Of a stretch of DNA of 64,000 bases, positions 20,687-32,039 are shown one piece after another. A model generated the notes under the pieces. The model saw only the letters and a list, made by a program, of their open reading frames with translations, searched no databases and was not told the origin of the DNA. The DNA comes from Liopterus haemorrhoidalis (Eukaryota; Arthropoda; Insecta; Coleoptera; Dytiscidae). Location: assembly GCA_963971575.1 (NCBI GenBank), contig OZ020611.1, positions 147,896,419 to 147,960,418 of the forward strand. The letters are read 5' to 3'. Positions within the stretch are counted from its first letter, which is position 1; each line of letters starts with the position of its first letter. A program made the position numbers and the translations under genes.

Positions 20687-21479
20687 GGGTCATTCCATGT
20701 CAAGTGGTCTAGGGCTCCCCGCGCGACCATTTCAGATTTAGCTGAAATTTTGTGTGGAGGACTCCCTATGTCCCAAACAAACTTTGGTAAAATTTTAGGT
20801 TCGCCGGCGGAATATTTGTGGCGCTATAGCCCTTTGTTTGACCCCATACTGGAACCCGCGACAGTACGACAGCGAGATTTCAACAACTTTGAGTTCCAAT
20901 ATCTCATTCACAAGATTTTCAAAATGCACGAAATTTTGCCAACTTGTACAACTTTATGGGGTTTATTCAATGATATTAATTAAACTTTTTATATGTTGCA
21001 CCCAAAAAGTGTAAAGTGGTTCAAAGTTGGCCAAAAATTTTACGGTTCAGAAAAAAATGTAAAGTTTAGTTTTCTACAGCTATGGCTGTAGTTAAGCTAC
21101 AGTCGTGATACTTTGCACATAGTGTCTCTGTATAACTCTCTTTTCAAATGTTTGGTTTTAACTTTCTAGCTACTCTTGTTAGATTACAAATTTAGTGTAA
21201 AGTTTGCGATTTGTGTAAAGTAGCCAAAAATAGGGTATTTTCAAACCGATTTTGCGGAAAAGAGTCACCCAGAAACTTTTTGAAACCTACTCCATTAGAA
21301 AGAGCATATTTTAGACCCCCTAAAAAAGTTGGATAGATGTTTCAACGCAGACATATAAGGCCCTAAAACCAGGTGTAAATCAGGGCGTCATTGCCACGCC
21401 GATGCTGTATGCTACAACATGCAATTCTCCTTTATCTTTCAAGAGGTCCCTACATAACGTTTTGACTATTTTTAGCATG

Positions 21480-21545
21480 GTGTCTGTCGGTCTGTCCATC
21501 CGTCCGTCCGTCTGTCTGTCCGTCCGTCCGTCCGTCTGTCTGTGT
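21480..21545 (+). repeat. (GTCY)n microsatellite tract
   Basis: Alternating GTCTGTC/CGTCCGTC units, followed by a unique-looking segment with GATTTTTATGAAAC. Comparable GTCTG runs head the elements at 47045 and 48083. Confidence 0.8.
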
Positions 21546-23239
21546 ACACGTGCAGAGCAAATTCGGCTAAAAGGATTTTTATGAAACTACATATTTAAGC
21601 TTTTGACATCAATGGCACGAGTTGATCAACTTTTGGTAAAATTCGGTCGACTAGAAATGGGAGTTTCCTCGTGTCGATTTTAAGATTTTTGCGAATATTT
21701 AGCAACAGAAAAATATTTCGAAAAAAATTATTTAACAAAAGTTGCTATAAATGCAATAACTAATAACTTTTATTTGAGACGTTTTTTTGATAAAACGAAA
21801 AAAAGTTTTTCAAGTCACAATTTTTTCATACTTACATGTTACGTTTCCACGGTCATGATAAATAATATCTCTGTTAGAAAATATTAGGCCAAGTTATTTC
21901 TACTCTGCTGCTAGAATGTATTTTATACAAGTACTTTATGATGACGGTCGGTCCTGTGGTGACCACAGCTGATAAGCTGCCAATGAGAATGAATCCGATT
22001 TTTTTTGCAATTATAAACTATGGCACTTTGATGACAATTTTTGTCCAATAATGCACTCGGAAGCGAAGGAGGAATGTGCCACCGATGTGTCAACACTCAT
22101 TTTGGAATCAAATTATATAATGATAATGTGCAACGGGCATATAAAGTTTAGGAGACTCTGAAAAATAACCTAGAAATAATATATGACAACCTATAACTGT
22201 TCAGGCTAACAAGTATGGCATTAATAAAGCGGAAAATTTGAAGAAAAAAAAAACTGAAAAAATGGCGGTTATGTCATAGGTGATTGCCATAGAAATGTGT
22301 TTTAGGTATAGGAGGTTGCCAATGCAATGAGATCGGTACGACAGTAAGACTTGGGTACTTATGCAGTACCTGTATGTAGTATAAAAACAACTAACAATCT
22401 GAAAGATAGAAAATTGCATGTTGTAGAATTCAGCATCGGCGTGGCAATGCCGCCCTGTTTTGCACCCTGATTTTAGGGCCTTATATGTCTGCGTTGAAAC
22501 ATCTATCCAACTTTTTTAGGGAGTCTAAAATATGCTCTTTCTAATGGAGTAGGTTTCAAAAAGTTTCTGGGTGACTCTTTTCCGCAAAATCGGTTTGAAA
22601 ATACCCTATTTTTGGCTACTTTACACAAATCGCAAACTTTACACTAAATTTGTAATCTAACAAGAGTAGCTAGAAAGTTAAAACCAAACATTTGAAAAGA
22701 GAGTTATACAGAGACACTATGTGCAAAGTATCACAACTGTAGCATAACTACAGCCATAGCTGTAGAAAACTAAACTTTACATTTTTTTCTGAACCGTAAA
22801 ATTTTTGGCCAACTTTGAACCACTTTACACTTTTTGGGTGCAACATATAAAAAGTTTAATAAACATCATTGAATAAAGCCCATAAAGTTGTACAAGTTGG
22901 CAAAATTTCGTGCATTTTGAAAAGCTTGTGAATGAGATATTGGAACTCAAAGTTGTTGAAATCTCGCTGTCGTACTGTCGCGGGTTCCAGTATGGGGTCA
23001 AACAAAGGGCTATAGCTCCACAAATATTCCGCCGGCGAACCTAAAATTTTACCAAAGTTTGTTTGTGGCATAGGGAGTCCTCCAAACAAAATTTCAGCCA
23101 AATCCGTGAGGGTCGCGCGGGGCACTTTTTTAAAATTAGACCACTTGACATGGAATGACCCTATTAACAGTTTTCAAAAAAAAAATCTTGAAAATGGGTA
23201 TAAAATGTGGTGCTCTGACCATACCCCCCCCCCTTAAAA

Positions 23240-23640
23240 ACTTTTATCCTAGATGAGCTTCTTTATATGTTTCTTAAAAGAGATTAAGCTAAAAGATTTA
23301 AGGCTCTTAAGAATAATATTATATTTAGCGCAATTGTCAAATGAGAAACTATGTTTAAATGTTGCAGTTTTGTAAGAAGGTGGAGAAAGGGTACCCTTAA
23401 ATCTTATATTAACATTATGCACATCAGATCTGAAGGTAATTTTGTTGTACAAATAAGGGGGAGTTTTGAGAATTAACACTTTATGATGAAAGACAAGAGA
23501 ATGAGAAAGTCTTCTATGTTTCGTGTCAAGCCATGTAGACAAATGTAGGTATGGGAAGATATGCGAGCGCCTTGTTACACCATAGACAAAACACAAACAT
23601 GAATTTTGGACCTTCTTATTTTATTTTATTTTTTTTATAT
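23240..23640 (-). pseudogene. LINE ORF2 C-terminal fragment (jockey-like)
   Basis: A minus-strand frame of ~120 codons reads VYGVTRRSHIFPYLHLSTWL, LDTKHRRLSHSLVFHHKVL, TPPYLYNKITFRSDVHNVN, RFKGTLSPPSYKTATFKHSF, all typical of the C-terminal domain downstream of the RT in jockey/CR1-type LINEs. It is open to the stop but heavily 5'-truncated at about 23640; no RT motif remains. It sits immediately beside the TTAA palindrome. Confidence 0.8.
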
Positions 23641-23771
23641 CAGCTGCAAGTAGAAAAGTTCTTAAATCATACTTAATTGGAAAAAAAACATTGTTCTTTT
23701 TAACTTAATAGGATTAAAACTTATTAACACTGAGATTGGCCGCTCTGTACTTTTTCGAATTTTGATATTTA

Positions 23772-24012
23772 TAGGCGGTTTCTTTGATTTAAGCAGCGGC
23801 GTATTTCCCACTAAGCGCATGCTGGAGGCCTCCCTCTTTGGGGGCCTACCAGGGCCCCGAAGAGGGGCCTCTCAGAGAAGTTGCGGCTCGGGCCTCCGAG
23901 TGGGTAAATACGCCCCTGGGTTTAAGCGGAACTAGATTTTCATATCTAGTAACTTTTAGCGATTGAAGCTTTTGATCATTTTGTTTAGGTAAAAGTCAAC
24001 TGCAATATATAA
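23772..24012 (+). mobile_element. MITE family A copy, split by an hAT MITE
   Basis: TAGGCGGTTTCTTTGATTTAAG, interrupted, resumes GGTTTAAGCGGAACTAG, CTAGTAACTTTTAGCG, TTGATCATTTTGTTTAGG. The 3' end runs into the family B copy at 24026 and is truncated. Confidence 0.75.
23794..23918. mobile_element. 125-bp hAT MITE
   Basis: Ends CAGCGGCGTATTTCCCACT / AGTGGGTAAATACGCCCCTG, GC-rich palindromic interior (GGAGGCCTCCC, GGGCCTACCAGGGCCC). Octamers GATTTAAG (23786-23793) and GGTTTAAG (23919-23926) match at 7 of 8, confirming hAT-type insertion into the family A copy. Confidence 0.88.
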
Positions 24013-24025
24013 AAAGTTAGCTAAA

Positions 24026-24741
24026 GGCTTGTCGGCCAGTCAGTGCAGTTCCGTCACCTTAAACGTCATATTTTTTTATGAAGTCATATTAGATACATGG
24101 CATCCATTTAACGAATTTAATATTCGTACGCTGTCACTTGTATCGAAATGAAATGAAAATATAGAAATAAGAACAGAATAGAAACAAATAAATTATTCTA
24201 ATAGTCAAAATAGTACTAAAAAGGACTGATGTGATGTGTGAAAGGAAATATTAACAAAGAAAGAAAATAGAAATAAGTTGAATTTAAGCTAAAAAGCTAT
24301 GCACTACACACGATGGCTAAAATAGAAATCTATAATATATCTATAAGAATATATATAACTAAACACAAAACTGCTAAATAAACAACAAGTTAAATATAAA
24401 AAAAAGGTAAAATTACTATAAGATAAATATGTGAACACAAGTATCAAAACAAATCAGAACGTAAAATGTCGGTAAATGTAAACAAAATTTAACGATACCA
24501 ATATAAATGTACCTATATTAAATAAAAACTTTTAATTTATAAATCTTCAAAAAGACTATTGAACACAAACTAAATATGACTTCAATAGGTATATTTTAGT
24601 AAAATAAAAGAGTGAAGAGCAATATTATTAGTCTATAAAAAATCTATAGTTATTTAATCGATTTAGTTATTTTTTCGCCACTAAGTTTGTCATTGAAGTT
24701 ATGACGCAAAATGACGAAGTGTGTTGACTGACCGACTAGCC
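24026..24741 (-). mobile_element. dispersed MITE, family B copy 2 (longest)
   Basis: Reverse-complement match to 2744-3265 through most of its length. Its better-preserved ends, GGCTTGTCGGCCAGTCAGTG and, inverted, GGCTAGTCGGTCAGTCAACA, define the family termini. About 200 bp of extra AT-rich interior relative to copy 1. No ORF. Confidence 0.75.
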
Positions 24742-25950
24742 TATAGTTGTTAAAATATTGAAATATGTAAGAAAAACTGGATAGTAAGATAAACGTAAAA
24801 AAATTGTTTAATTTATTTAGTTTTTACTGTTGGCGAAATGCCACTTTGGTAGTTTTTAAAATTCAACAAATGATGACAACTACCATTTGGTAAGTATTTT
24901 TTTCTACGACTGTTGAAACAACTGTACTAACTATATTTCACTTATTTTTGTGCATAAAATGCGTATTTATGGTGATAAATGGCGTGTTTATGGTGGTGAA
25001 AAATGTAAAAAGTGTTAAGAAAGTCTCGTAAGTGTTTAATTTATACACACTTTCCATAAGTGTAATAAATCGGCTAATGTAGGCTACACGATGATCTCAA
25101 AAGACTTGCATGAGCTTATGGAGGCGACAGAACCATCTCCAAGGACTCTCGGCGTATCCGTGCAGTCCGAAAAAGAATCAGAGAGTGCACTAAAAACAAT
25201 TTTAAGCCAATTCATGATCTTGATCTTGAAAAAAATCAAATAATAGTTTTGTCTTGTTTTTATTTATTTTTTTTTAATTAGAGACAGCCGTAGAAAATTC
25301 TTTATTTTTATTTTTTTATTCTAATTACAGGCAGTCATCGAAAAAATATTGTATGAAACTCATGCATAAAACGTCTTTTTTCACTCGTGGGAATGCTACA
25401 CTCGCTTACGGCTCGTACGATTAAACTTACCATTCGTGAAAAAAGTAATGCTTTATGCACTTAAATGCCTATTTTGCTTATCAGAGTTTCCAGTGTTTTA
25501 ATTTTTTAGCGTATTCGTTGTTAAATATTGAATATCAGCCCTGGATATGGATTTTATTATTTTCGTAAGGTGCATTTGAATGGATTACGTTTGATAAAAA
25601 ATACGATAAATACAGCGTTATAAAACTTTCTTAATAAGAAGTTATTTTACATTTAAATTATCATATGCAAAATATTGCCCTTCTGTGGCTACACATCGCT
25701 TACTTTTGTAAGCATTTTCTGGAATCTATTTTAGATTAGTTTTTTTTAACAGTCAATCGATTTATACTGATATATTTGCTAACCTGGATAACCTTCGTTG
25801 GTTTTAGAAATTAACGGCTTATCTTTAAGATGATCGAACCACTTAAAACAGTTCTATTTAGAGCACATCCTCCAAAAGTTCGGGTTTCTAGCGCTGACGA
25901 GACGCTAAGATGGACTCACATTCGTTTTTTTTTTTTCTACAATGATATGA
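24742..25950. other. non-coding stretch with a small open frame
   Basis: A 50-codon frame at 25091-25243 (ATGATCTCAAAAGACTTGCA start, LHELMEATEPSPRTLGVS) has balanced composition unlike its surroundings but no family I recognise. An imperfect inverted repeat (TGCATAAAACGTCTTTTTTC against its complement at about 25435-25456) lies downstream. Confidence 0.4.
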
Positions 25951-25956
25951 TATATA

Positions 25957-26935
25957 CAGGGTGTTTGTTTGAAACGCCGCACCTCGAATAACTCCTTTAT
26001 TTTAAGAGATACAAAAAATTCTTCAGAAGAAAAGTTAAACTAGACAAAAGGGCCCACTTAAAGACTATAATAAGAATTCTGCATCACTTACGGTTTCAGC
26101 GGAAATTGTTTTAACTTTTGATCTAGCATAGGGAATCGCTATTTTAACTTTTTTTTCTTAAAAGTAAATTAAATTAGCTTTACAGGTTATCAAAATATCA
26201 TACTTTAATTTTAACCATTTCAAAATGACGACCATTTATTTACAAAATAATAAATAACAAATCGAACAAAGTTAAACGTAGCAAGCTTTGAAAATGATTT
26301 TGTTACATAAAAAAACCAAATAAAACCTGCAATTTTTTTTTGCCTGTTAGTACGAGTTTGATATTAAAGGTGATGACACCAAACCGTTTGTAATTATGGC
26401 TTCCGTACGTTATTCAAATGAAGAAATGACAGATATGGTTCTGATATTCGGGAACTGTCAAATAAATACTGTTAGTATCCTGAGGGTAAAGATTAGAAAA
26501 CTTAGAACATAGGGTAAGAACAGCCATCAGGGAAATTCAAGAGTATACTATTCTAAATGTAATGCAAGAGTTTTTATTACTAATGAGAAAATGTGTAGAA
26601 AACAACGGTGGTCATATTGAACATTTGTAAATTTTGCTTTGTTTATTACTAACTTTAGTCATATTTTGTTTTATTGTTTTTCCTAGTTACATAATGTTAT
26701 AACTTAGTTTTTACGATTTTTGTTATTTATTATTTTGTAAATAAGTGGTCGCCATTTTGAAATGGTTAAAGTTAAAGTATGATATGTTGATATCATTGTA
26801 AAGCAAATGTAATGTACTTTCCAGAAAAAAAAATTAAAGTACCGATTCCGTATGCTAGATAAAAAGTTTAAATAATTTCTGTTGAAACCGGAAGTGATGC
26901 AGAATTCTTATTATAGTCCTTAAGTGGGCCTATTT
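25957..26935 (+). mobile_element. Tc1/mariner-type element with DUF4817 N-terminus, foldback
   Basis: Left end TACAGGGTGTTTGTTTGAAA after TA. An ORF at 26399 starts ASVRYSNEEMTDMVLIFGNC, the DUF4817 helix-turn-helix found at the N-terminus of a group of insect Tc1/mariner transposases, then breaks. About 105-bp inner inverted repeats (AAGGGCCCACTTAAAGACTA near 26048 and its complement near 26920; GATGCAGAATTC) enclose it. The right end is cut by a fragment of family A at 26936. Confidence 0.75.
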
Positions 26936-27265
26936 ATTCTATTCCAATTGTTTAAGAGGAACTATTTTTTTTTCTTCTTAAATTTTCAAGAGACTATATT
27001 TCAAAAAGTGCACAAGAGTGCAACAAAAAATTTCCACTTTGGAACATATCCCTGGTATTAACCAATCAGTGTAAAGTTCAAAGCTTCCCTATGCTTTTTA
27101 ACACTATGTTCTTAATTGGAATGCATTATAATTCTTATGGTTTGTCAATATTTTTAATCAAAATAAATGTTTGAAATATTAAGTTAATGAATTATATACA
27201 GAGTGAAAACTTTTATCCCGGAACATAGGAGAATAACATTGAAATCTACACTTTTTGCTGCTTCC

Positions 27266-27534
27266 CAGAGCCGGCGCAAGGGTATGCGTCGCCCGCAGGC
27301 AAGATTGAATTGAGTGCCCCCCTAGATCAAAAAAGGTCCTCACCTTAAAATTTTAAATGAAGACCTAAAAATAAAAAGGTCCTCACTTCTCAATTTCAAG
27401 TGAAGACCTAAAAAAAACCTCACTTCTCTAATTACATTTCACATTCTTTTATTAAGCGCCCTTTCGAATCTCACGTCAGCGCCCCCTTCGAGGTGGCGTC
27501 CGCATGCCTCGCATGCCCGTTTGCGCCGGCTCTG
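27266..27534. mobile_element. 269-bp hAT MITE
   Basis: Ends CAGAGCCGGCGCAAG / TTTGCGCCGGCTCTG; octamers CTGCTTCC (27258-27265) and CTGCTACC (27535-27542) agree at 7 of 8. Interior contains a tandem AAAAAGGTCCTCACTT motif. Confidence 0.88.
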
Positions 27535-27845
27535 CTGCTACCCATATTAACTTATAAGCTCCGTAATGCTATCAATCGAAAGAGAAGTTTTACCCGCTTC
27601 TAATGATTCGAAAACTTTTGCAATCGTGCATAATGAACTCGTTTTTTAAATAATCTCGCATGAATTTAGCAGATAAATCAAAACAATGTAATTTTACCTA
27701 TCAATCTAAAGCTGTGTCAAATATTCCTACACATTTTAGAATTATATAAATAAATTAACATTAGGTAGAATTTAATATATTTTATTAAATTCAAACATTA
27801 AAACGATTGTTAATTCAAAATTAAAATACATTTATTATTATTACA

Positions 27846-28242
27846 GTGTGTTCCAAACGGTTAGGCGGAACTAAATGGGAATTTCGTTCTTTTAGGTTGT
27901 CACGAGAAGGGACCTTGCTTGGGTTATTTCATTTTTCACGTTGGAGTGTCAAAATTTAAAATGCCAACAATGAAACCATAGAAACGAATGACATATGTCA
28001 AAATTTAATGTTTTTTTTTTTTACATAATTTAATGTCAAAAAAATAAATCAATGGGAAATTTGTATTAAGAATGACAAAAAAAAAATCAAAATATAAAGA
28101 AAATGATATTAACGTTAACCAAAAAATGTTTATTATAAGTATGATTTACAAAGCTTAAAGAAAATGGCCGAAAAGCACGATTTAAACGATGAAAGTAACT
28201 AGATTGCAAAATCTAGTTCCGCCTAACCGTTTGAAACAGACT
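27846..28242. mobile_element. MITE family A-related copy with long spacer
   Basis: GTTCCAAACGGTTAGGCGGA at the left and TCCGCCTAACCGTTTGAAAC at the right are inverted; TAGG replaces the TAAG of other copies. Nested in the 2.3 kb foldback. Confidence 0.7.
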
Positions 28243-28254
28243 TTATATGTTTCG

Positions 28255-28530
28255 TTTTGTAAAATGTAGCTAACAGGGAAAGTTCAATTTTTATGTTGTA
28301 TATTTACAATACATTTATAATATTATCATAGTATTGGTTTGCATGGATACGTCAAAGTCATGGATAACACAAAATCATCAGATATATGCGGCAATTCTGT
28401 GGCAAATTTGTAAGCTACAGACGATCGTATCTAAGGAGTTGTTTTATGTGTTGTTATGGACAGTTTCTTATAGATTTTGTCTGTTAGCTTACAGGTTTGC
28501 CACAGAATTGCCGCATCAGTTATGTATTAC
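28255..28530. repeat. inverted-duplicate segment shared with 60.9 kb, plus hairpin
   Basis: 28260-28365 (AACAGGGAAAGTTCAATTTT ... ATTATCATAGTATTGGTT) recurs reverse-complemented at 60846-60948. Next, 28383-28425 (TATGCGGCAATTCTGTGGCA) pairs with 28488-28525 around a ~60-nt loop. Confidence 0.7.
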
Positions 28531-29502
28531 AAGATGAAACATCTTATATTTATTTTTATTATAATAAATGTTTAAATAAGTCATCGTTCTATAATAAACA
28601 ATATCCCATTCTGTTATAAAAAGAATTACGTACTCATTTGGAATGTTTGGTTAATTATTTGAAGTAATTGTACATTTATCTGTTAAACAAATTGACGACA
28701 GGATATTATAGTTGTGACTAACACGTTCCTGTATGTTTTACGATTCTACAGAATTTTGTCTACATTCTTCATCAAATGGTGATAATTCTTGACAGCATTG
28801 CATTTTATCCGGGAGATATTCATGCTTCTTTAAAATTTTCCAAATTCTTCAATGCGAAATACCACATTTTGAAGAAATGCATCTTGTACTCACTGTAAGG
28901 TTTCAGTCTTTCATTCCCTCTTCATAATCTTTTCAAGATTGTTTCTATTGCTATTGTTCTTCTTATTTCCTAATAAATAACCAGAATAAGATGATTTAAA
29001 AACAATGTTTATTAATAAAATTAATAAATGAATTTACTTAATCTGAAATGCTTCCAGTATTCTCAAATTTGGCTATTAATAGGCATATTGTCGACGACTA
29101 AATTTTACATAAAATAACACGCGCTTTGTGTATACTATTACCACTGAAAAACGGTTTTACAATGGAAATTCTTTCTTCAATGGAATACATTATTTTCGTG
29201 ATTAAGTATGAGTCACACAAAACCATATTATTTTGCTTTACGTGTTATATTCGTGATGTGTGATTATTTAAAAAACAAATTCATTATGAATTTTCCCACA
29301 TTTCGTAAAAGAAATAAAAAAAAAAACTAAGAACATCAAAATCGATTGTAAAAGTTTTTGGTATCATTAGAAACAGGTTAAAAAATTTTTTTGATTGATA
29401 CCATTACGGAGCTTGTAAGTTAATATGGGGAGGATCAATCACAAAAAATGTAGATTTCAATATTATGGTCCTATTTTCCGGGGTGAAAGTTTTCAACCTG
29501 CA

Positions 29503-30320
29503 TATATATATTTTAATCGATATTCGTTTTGCAAATGATTCGTTCGTAAATCAAGCACTACTTGTACAAGCAATTACATTAACTCTAAATCCTCGTTTAT
29601 AATAAACCCATAACATAATGCATAAGGATGGAATAAAGGGTTTGACCGTTCAGAATACCTGTTTCTAATAAACAGAACAAAGAGATACTGTAATTTTTAT
29701 GCTATGCATCCATAACATATCTATTATAAACGAGGCTTTAAAATTAGAGAATGATACATAATGAATAAGAACCTTTTATATTAAATATCCTCAGCATACG
29801 TTTGTGTTAAAATACCCAATATTTCTTTTTAGAATACGTGAAATTAACCCGTAAATGTAGTATTTTTTCTAGAAATCTATATTAAAATTATAGGGTAATA
29901 ATTTCATGTCTTCTACATAGCAGAACAGCAATCTATGATAGTAAATTTATGGCAAGCAGATTAGTTTAGTTTTAAATTAAAAGTCAATAGTTATAAAAGA
30001 TCAAAAACAGGTGTCAAATCAAAATTATTTTGCCAAATGTGCCATATTTAGTTGAGCACCAACATTTTTTCTATTAAAATATAAAGAAAAACACAAAAAA
30101 ATGACCATGTTATGATTATCTTCTGAGTTATTTATTATATTTATTTATTGTATTTGTTAACGACTTTAATTTTTATATTTAGAAAGCTGATGTGTTTAAA
30201 ATTTAGGATGCAGAAAGATTTAAATGCTGTAAAAGATTGTATAATAATTATACTTGTATTGAGTATTAAACGATTTTTATTCGTTATAATAAAATTAATT
30301 ATTATTGTCGAAGATTCTTA
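29503..30320. other. AT-rich, one small inverted repeat
   Basis: 29586-29612 (CTCTAAATCCTCGTTTATAA) pairs with 29722-29752. Otherwise no repeat family or coding frame recognised. Confidence 0.45.
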
Positions 30321-30500
30321 TGTTAATTTTACTTTACCTTAGCCGAGGTTTTGAGAAAGTAGATCGTGGAAGGCAAGTACTGGAAAGAAGAGAAGTCAGT
30401 CGTCGAGTCATCACTGTGCTATCTAATGGTTTGACGAAGAAAAAAAAAAGAGTGCGTTGTGGGTCGGTAAAATCCGCTATATACGAGGGTTGTTACTTAT

Positions 30501-31203
30501 GGCTGGTTTACACGTTGCCAGTTACTGGCATGCCTTTAGCTGGCACTGTTTAGGACTGGCAGTAGCTGTTTTCACGTTGCCAACAACTAGCATGCAAGTT
30601 GAGGTTGTTTTCCACCTAATGCCAGTAGCTGGCAATGTATTGGCAGCATTCGTTTACACTTTGTAAACGGTGGCAACAAATGGCGTGTGTTTGTTTTTAT
30701 AGATCAGTTCTTCAAAGATCGGTTCGTTTGATTTGTAAAGTTGTGTGTGAAGAACTTTTGCGTGTGTTGCTTCAAAAGAAGGAAATAAAAGGTAGAAGAA
30801 AGCAGGTACGAGATTGGTTGAATAACAAAAGGATGGGGTCATCAAAAACAATTCTAAGAGAGCTATTCCGCCATGATTAAAATGAATTAAAATTTAATTA
30901 ATCAATTAAATTAAACACAACTATAGCACCCCAACGAAAACAGAAGTCAGAATACGCGCTTTGTTTACTTGCGCTGGCTGGGTTATTGGCATGGACCTGT
31001 TTACACAGTACAAGCAGTGACTTGCCAGTCCAAAAAAGTGGTGGGGGAAAGGGCCAGCGTGCCAGTAAATCAAACAAATTTGTTTCACTGGCATTGCTAG
31101 TAGCTGGCACAACAGGCTTGCCAGTCACTGACAAGGTGGTGTTTACACCTTGCAAGTCACTAGCAGCAAGCTCTACTGGCACGCTGACTGGCAACGTGTA
31201 AAC
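30501..31203 (+). mobile_element. Harbinger-like element with CTGGCA subterminal repeats
   Basis: Ends GCTGGTTTACACGTTGCCAG and, inverted, ATGGTTTACACGTTGCCAGT. Both subterminal regions hold many TGCCAGT/ACTGGCA copies (about nine left, eight right), as expected for transposase binding sites. The ORF 30680-30880 ends KKEIKGRRKQVRDWLNNKRM, GSSKTILRELFRHD, matching the N-terminal pattern of PIF/Harbinger transposases, then stops at an internal deletion. Target duplication not resolved. Confidence 0.75.
30680..30880 (+). pseudogene. PIF/Harbinger transposase N-terminal fragment
   Basis: Reads ...CEELLRVLLQKKEIKGRRKQ, VRDWLNNKRMGSSKTILREL, ending at TAA 30878-30880. In intact relatives the sequence continues into an HTH and a DDE nuclease (about 300 more residues). 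Start not determined. Confidence 0.6.
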
Positions 31204-31846
31204 CATACATTAAGTTTTGCAGTTTAGATGTTGGATTCGACAAGTTGATTTTTGAATTGTTCATGTTATTTTTATGATAGTTTTAAAAGTCACAGATATA
31301 AGATGTGTTCGAATTTTAGCACGCATTTAAATAAAACCATTTCTATTAAAAATGGCACTAACACACGAACATTTTGGAGCCATGATTTTAAAGATGGCCG
31401 ACAACAATGTTGCAAACATATTTTGGCGATTATGCACCATCCTTGACTATTGTAGATTGGTGGTTCAATAAAGTTCCAGCGTGAGAGGAATTTTCTCAAA
31501 GACGAACATCTTTCAAGTCATCCTTTAGTGTTGTCCTGAAATTATCGATGCTGTCCGGAATATGTTCGAGGTAGATAACCGCTGCACTTACAGGGATATT
31601 GTGGCATCCTTGGGCATATCCATAACACGAACCAATACTATCCTATTGGGCTCAACAGCGATATGAAGTGACGCCAAGCGGAAAAAACTGAACTAGGCGA
31701 AACGAGTAATAGTTTATTATTTACATCTGGTTTACATGTGTTTTCTCGTGTAGTTTGTATTGCTTTTAAACGTTAGTGTTGCAGTTTGTTTGTTATATTA
31801 ACTTTTGATAGCAATTATTATTCTTTTTTATATTACTTTATGTTAT

Positions 31847-31960
31847 AATGAGTTATTATAACACAAATTGCTGTGTGTTTGGCTGTCCCTCTAGAAAAGG
31901 AACTAACAAAAATATTTACTTCCACTATTTTCCAAATGAGAAACAATTTGTGAATTGTTA
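31847..31960 (+). pseudogene. THAP-domain N-terminus
   Basis: 37 codons from ATG: NCCVFGCPSRKGTN, NIYFHYFPNEKQFVN, then TAA. This is the start of a C2CH THAP finger (C-x2-4-C and the FHxFP strand); the later AVPTIF/CSxHF part is missing. Truncated. Confidence 0.7.
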
Positions 31961-32039
31961 ATAAATTTGGTGTTGTGGAAGAGATAATAACAAACTAGTA
32001 TTTATTAAACAAATTAAATAAAAAACACTAAATTATAAA

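Larger units (their letters stand above)
20010..23233. mobile_element. 3.2 kb nested palindrome with TTAA duplication
   Basis: Ends in a run of G after TTAA (20006-20009) and, inverted, a run of C before TTAA (23234-23237); inward TATGGTCAGAGCAGCAC pairs with GTGGTGCTCTGACCATA. The first ~72 bp and last ~72 bp pair, then 20690-21440 pairs with 22412-23160 at high identity (CCGGCGGAATATTTGTGG, GTTCCAGTATGGGGTC and others). A separate palindrome (20081-20686) sits only in the left arm. The TTAA duplication points to piggyBac or a similar TTAA-targeting element. Both arms hold the same ~80-codon open frame without an ATG start (20750-20983 +; 23125-22856 -). The spacer 21440-22410 includes a (GTCC/GTCT)n tract. 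Confidence 0.85.
27197..29502. mobile_element. 2.3 kb foldback element, TATA-flanked, with nested insertions
   Basis: Left arm TACAGAGTGAAAACTTTTAT, then CCCGGAACATAGGA and TTGAAATCTACA, pairs with the right arm 29370-29500 (reverse complement GTTGAAAACTTTCACCCCGG). The pairing continues past an hAT MITE inserted at 27266 (CATATTAACTTATAAGCTCC against its complement near 29415). ATTATA / TATATA flank the ends. A family A copy and the 28330-28530 hairpin are further insertions. No coding sequence. Ends resemble DUF4817-type Tc1/mariner elements. Confidence 0.75.
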
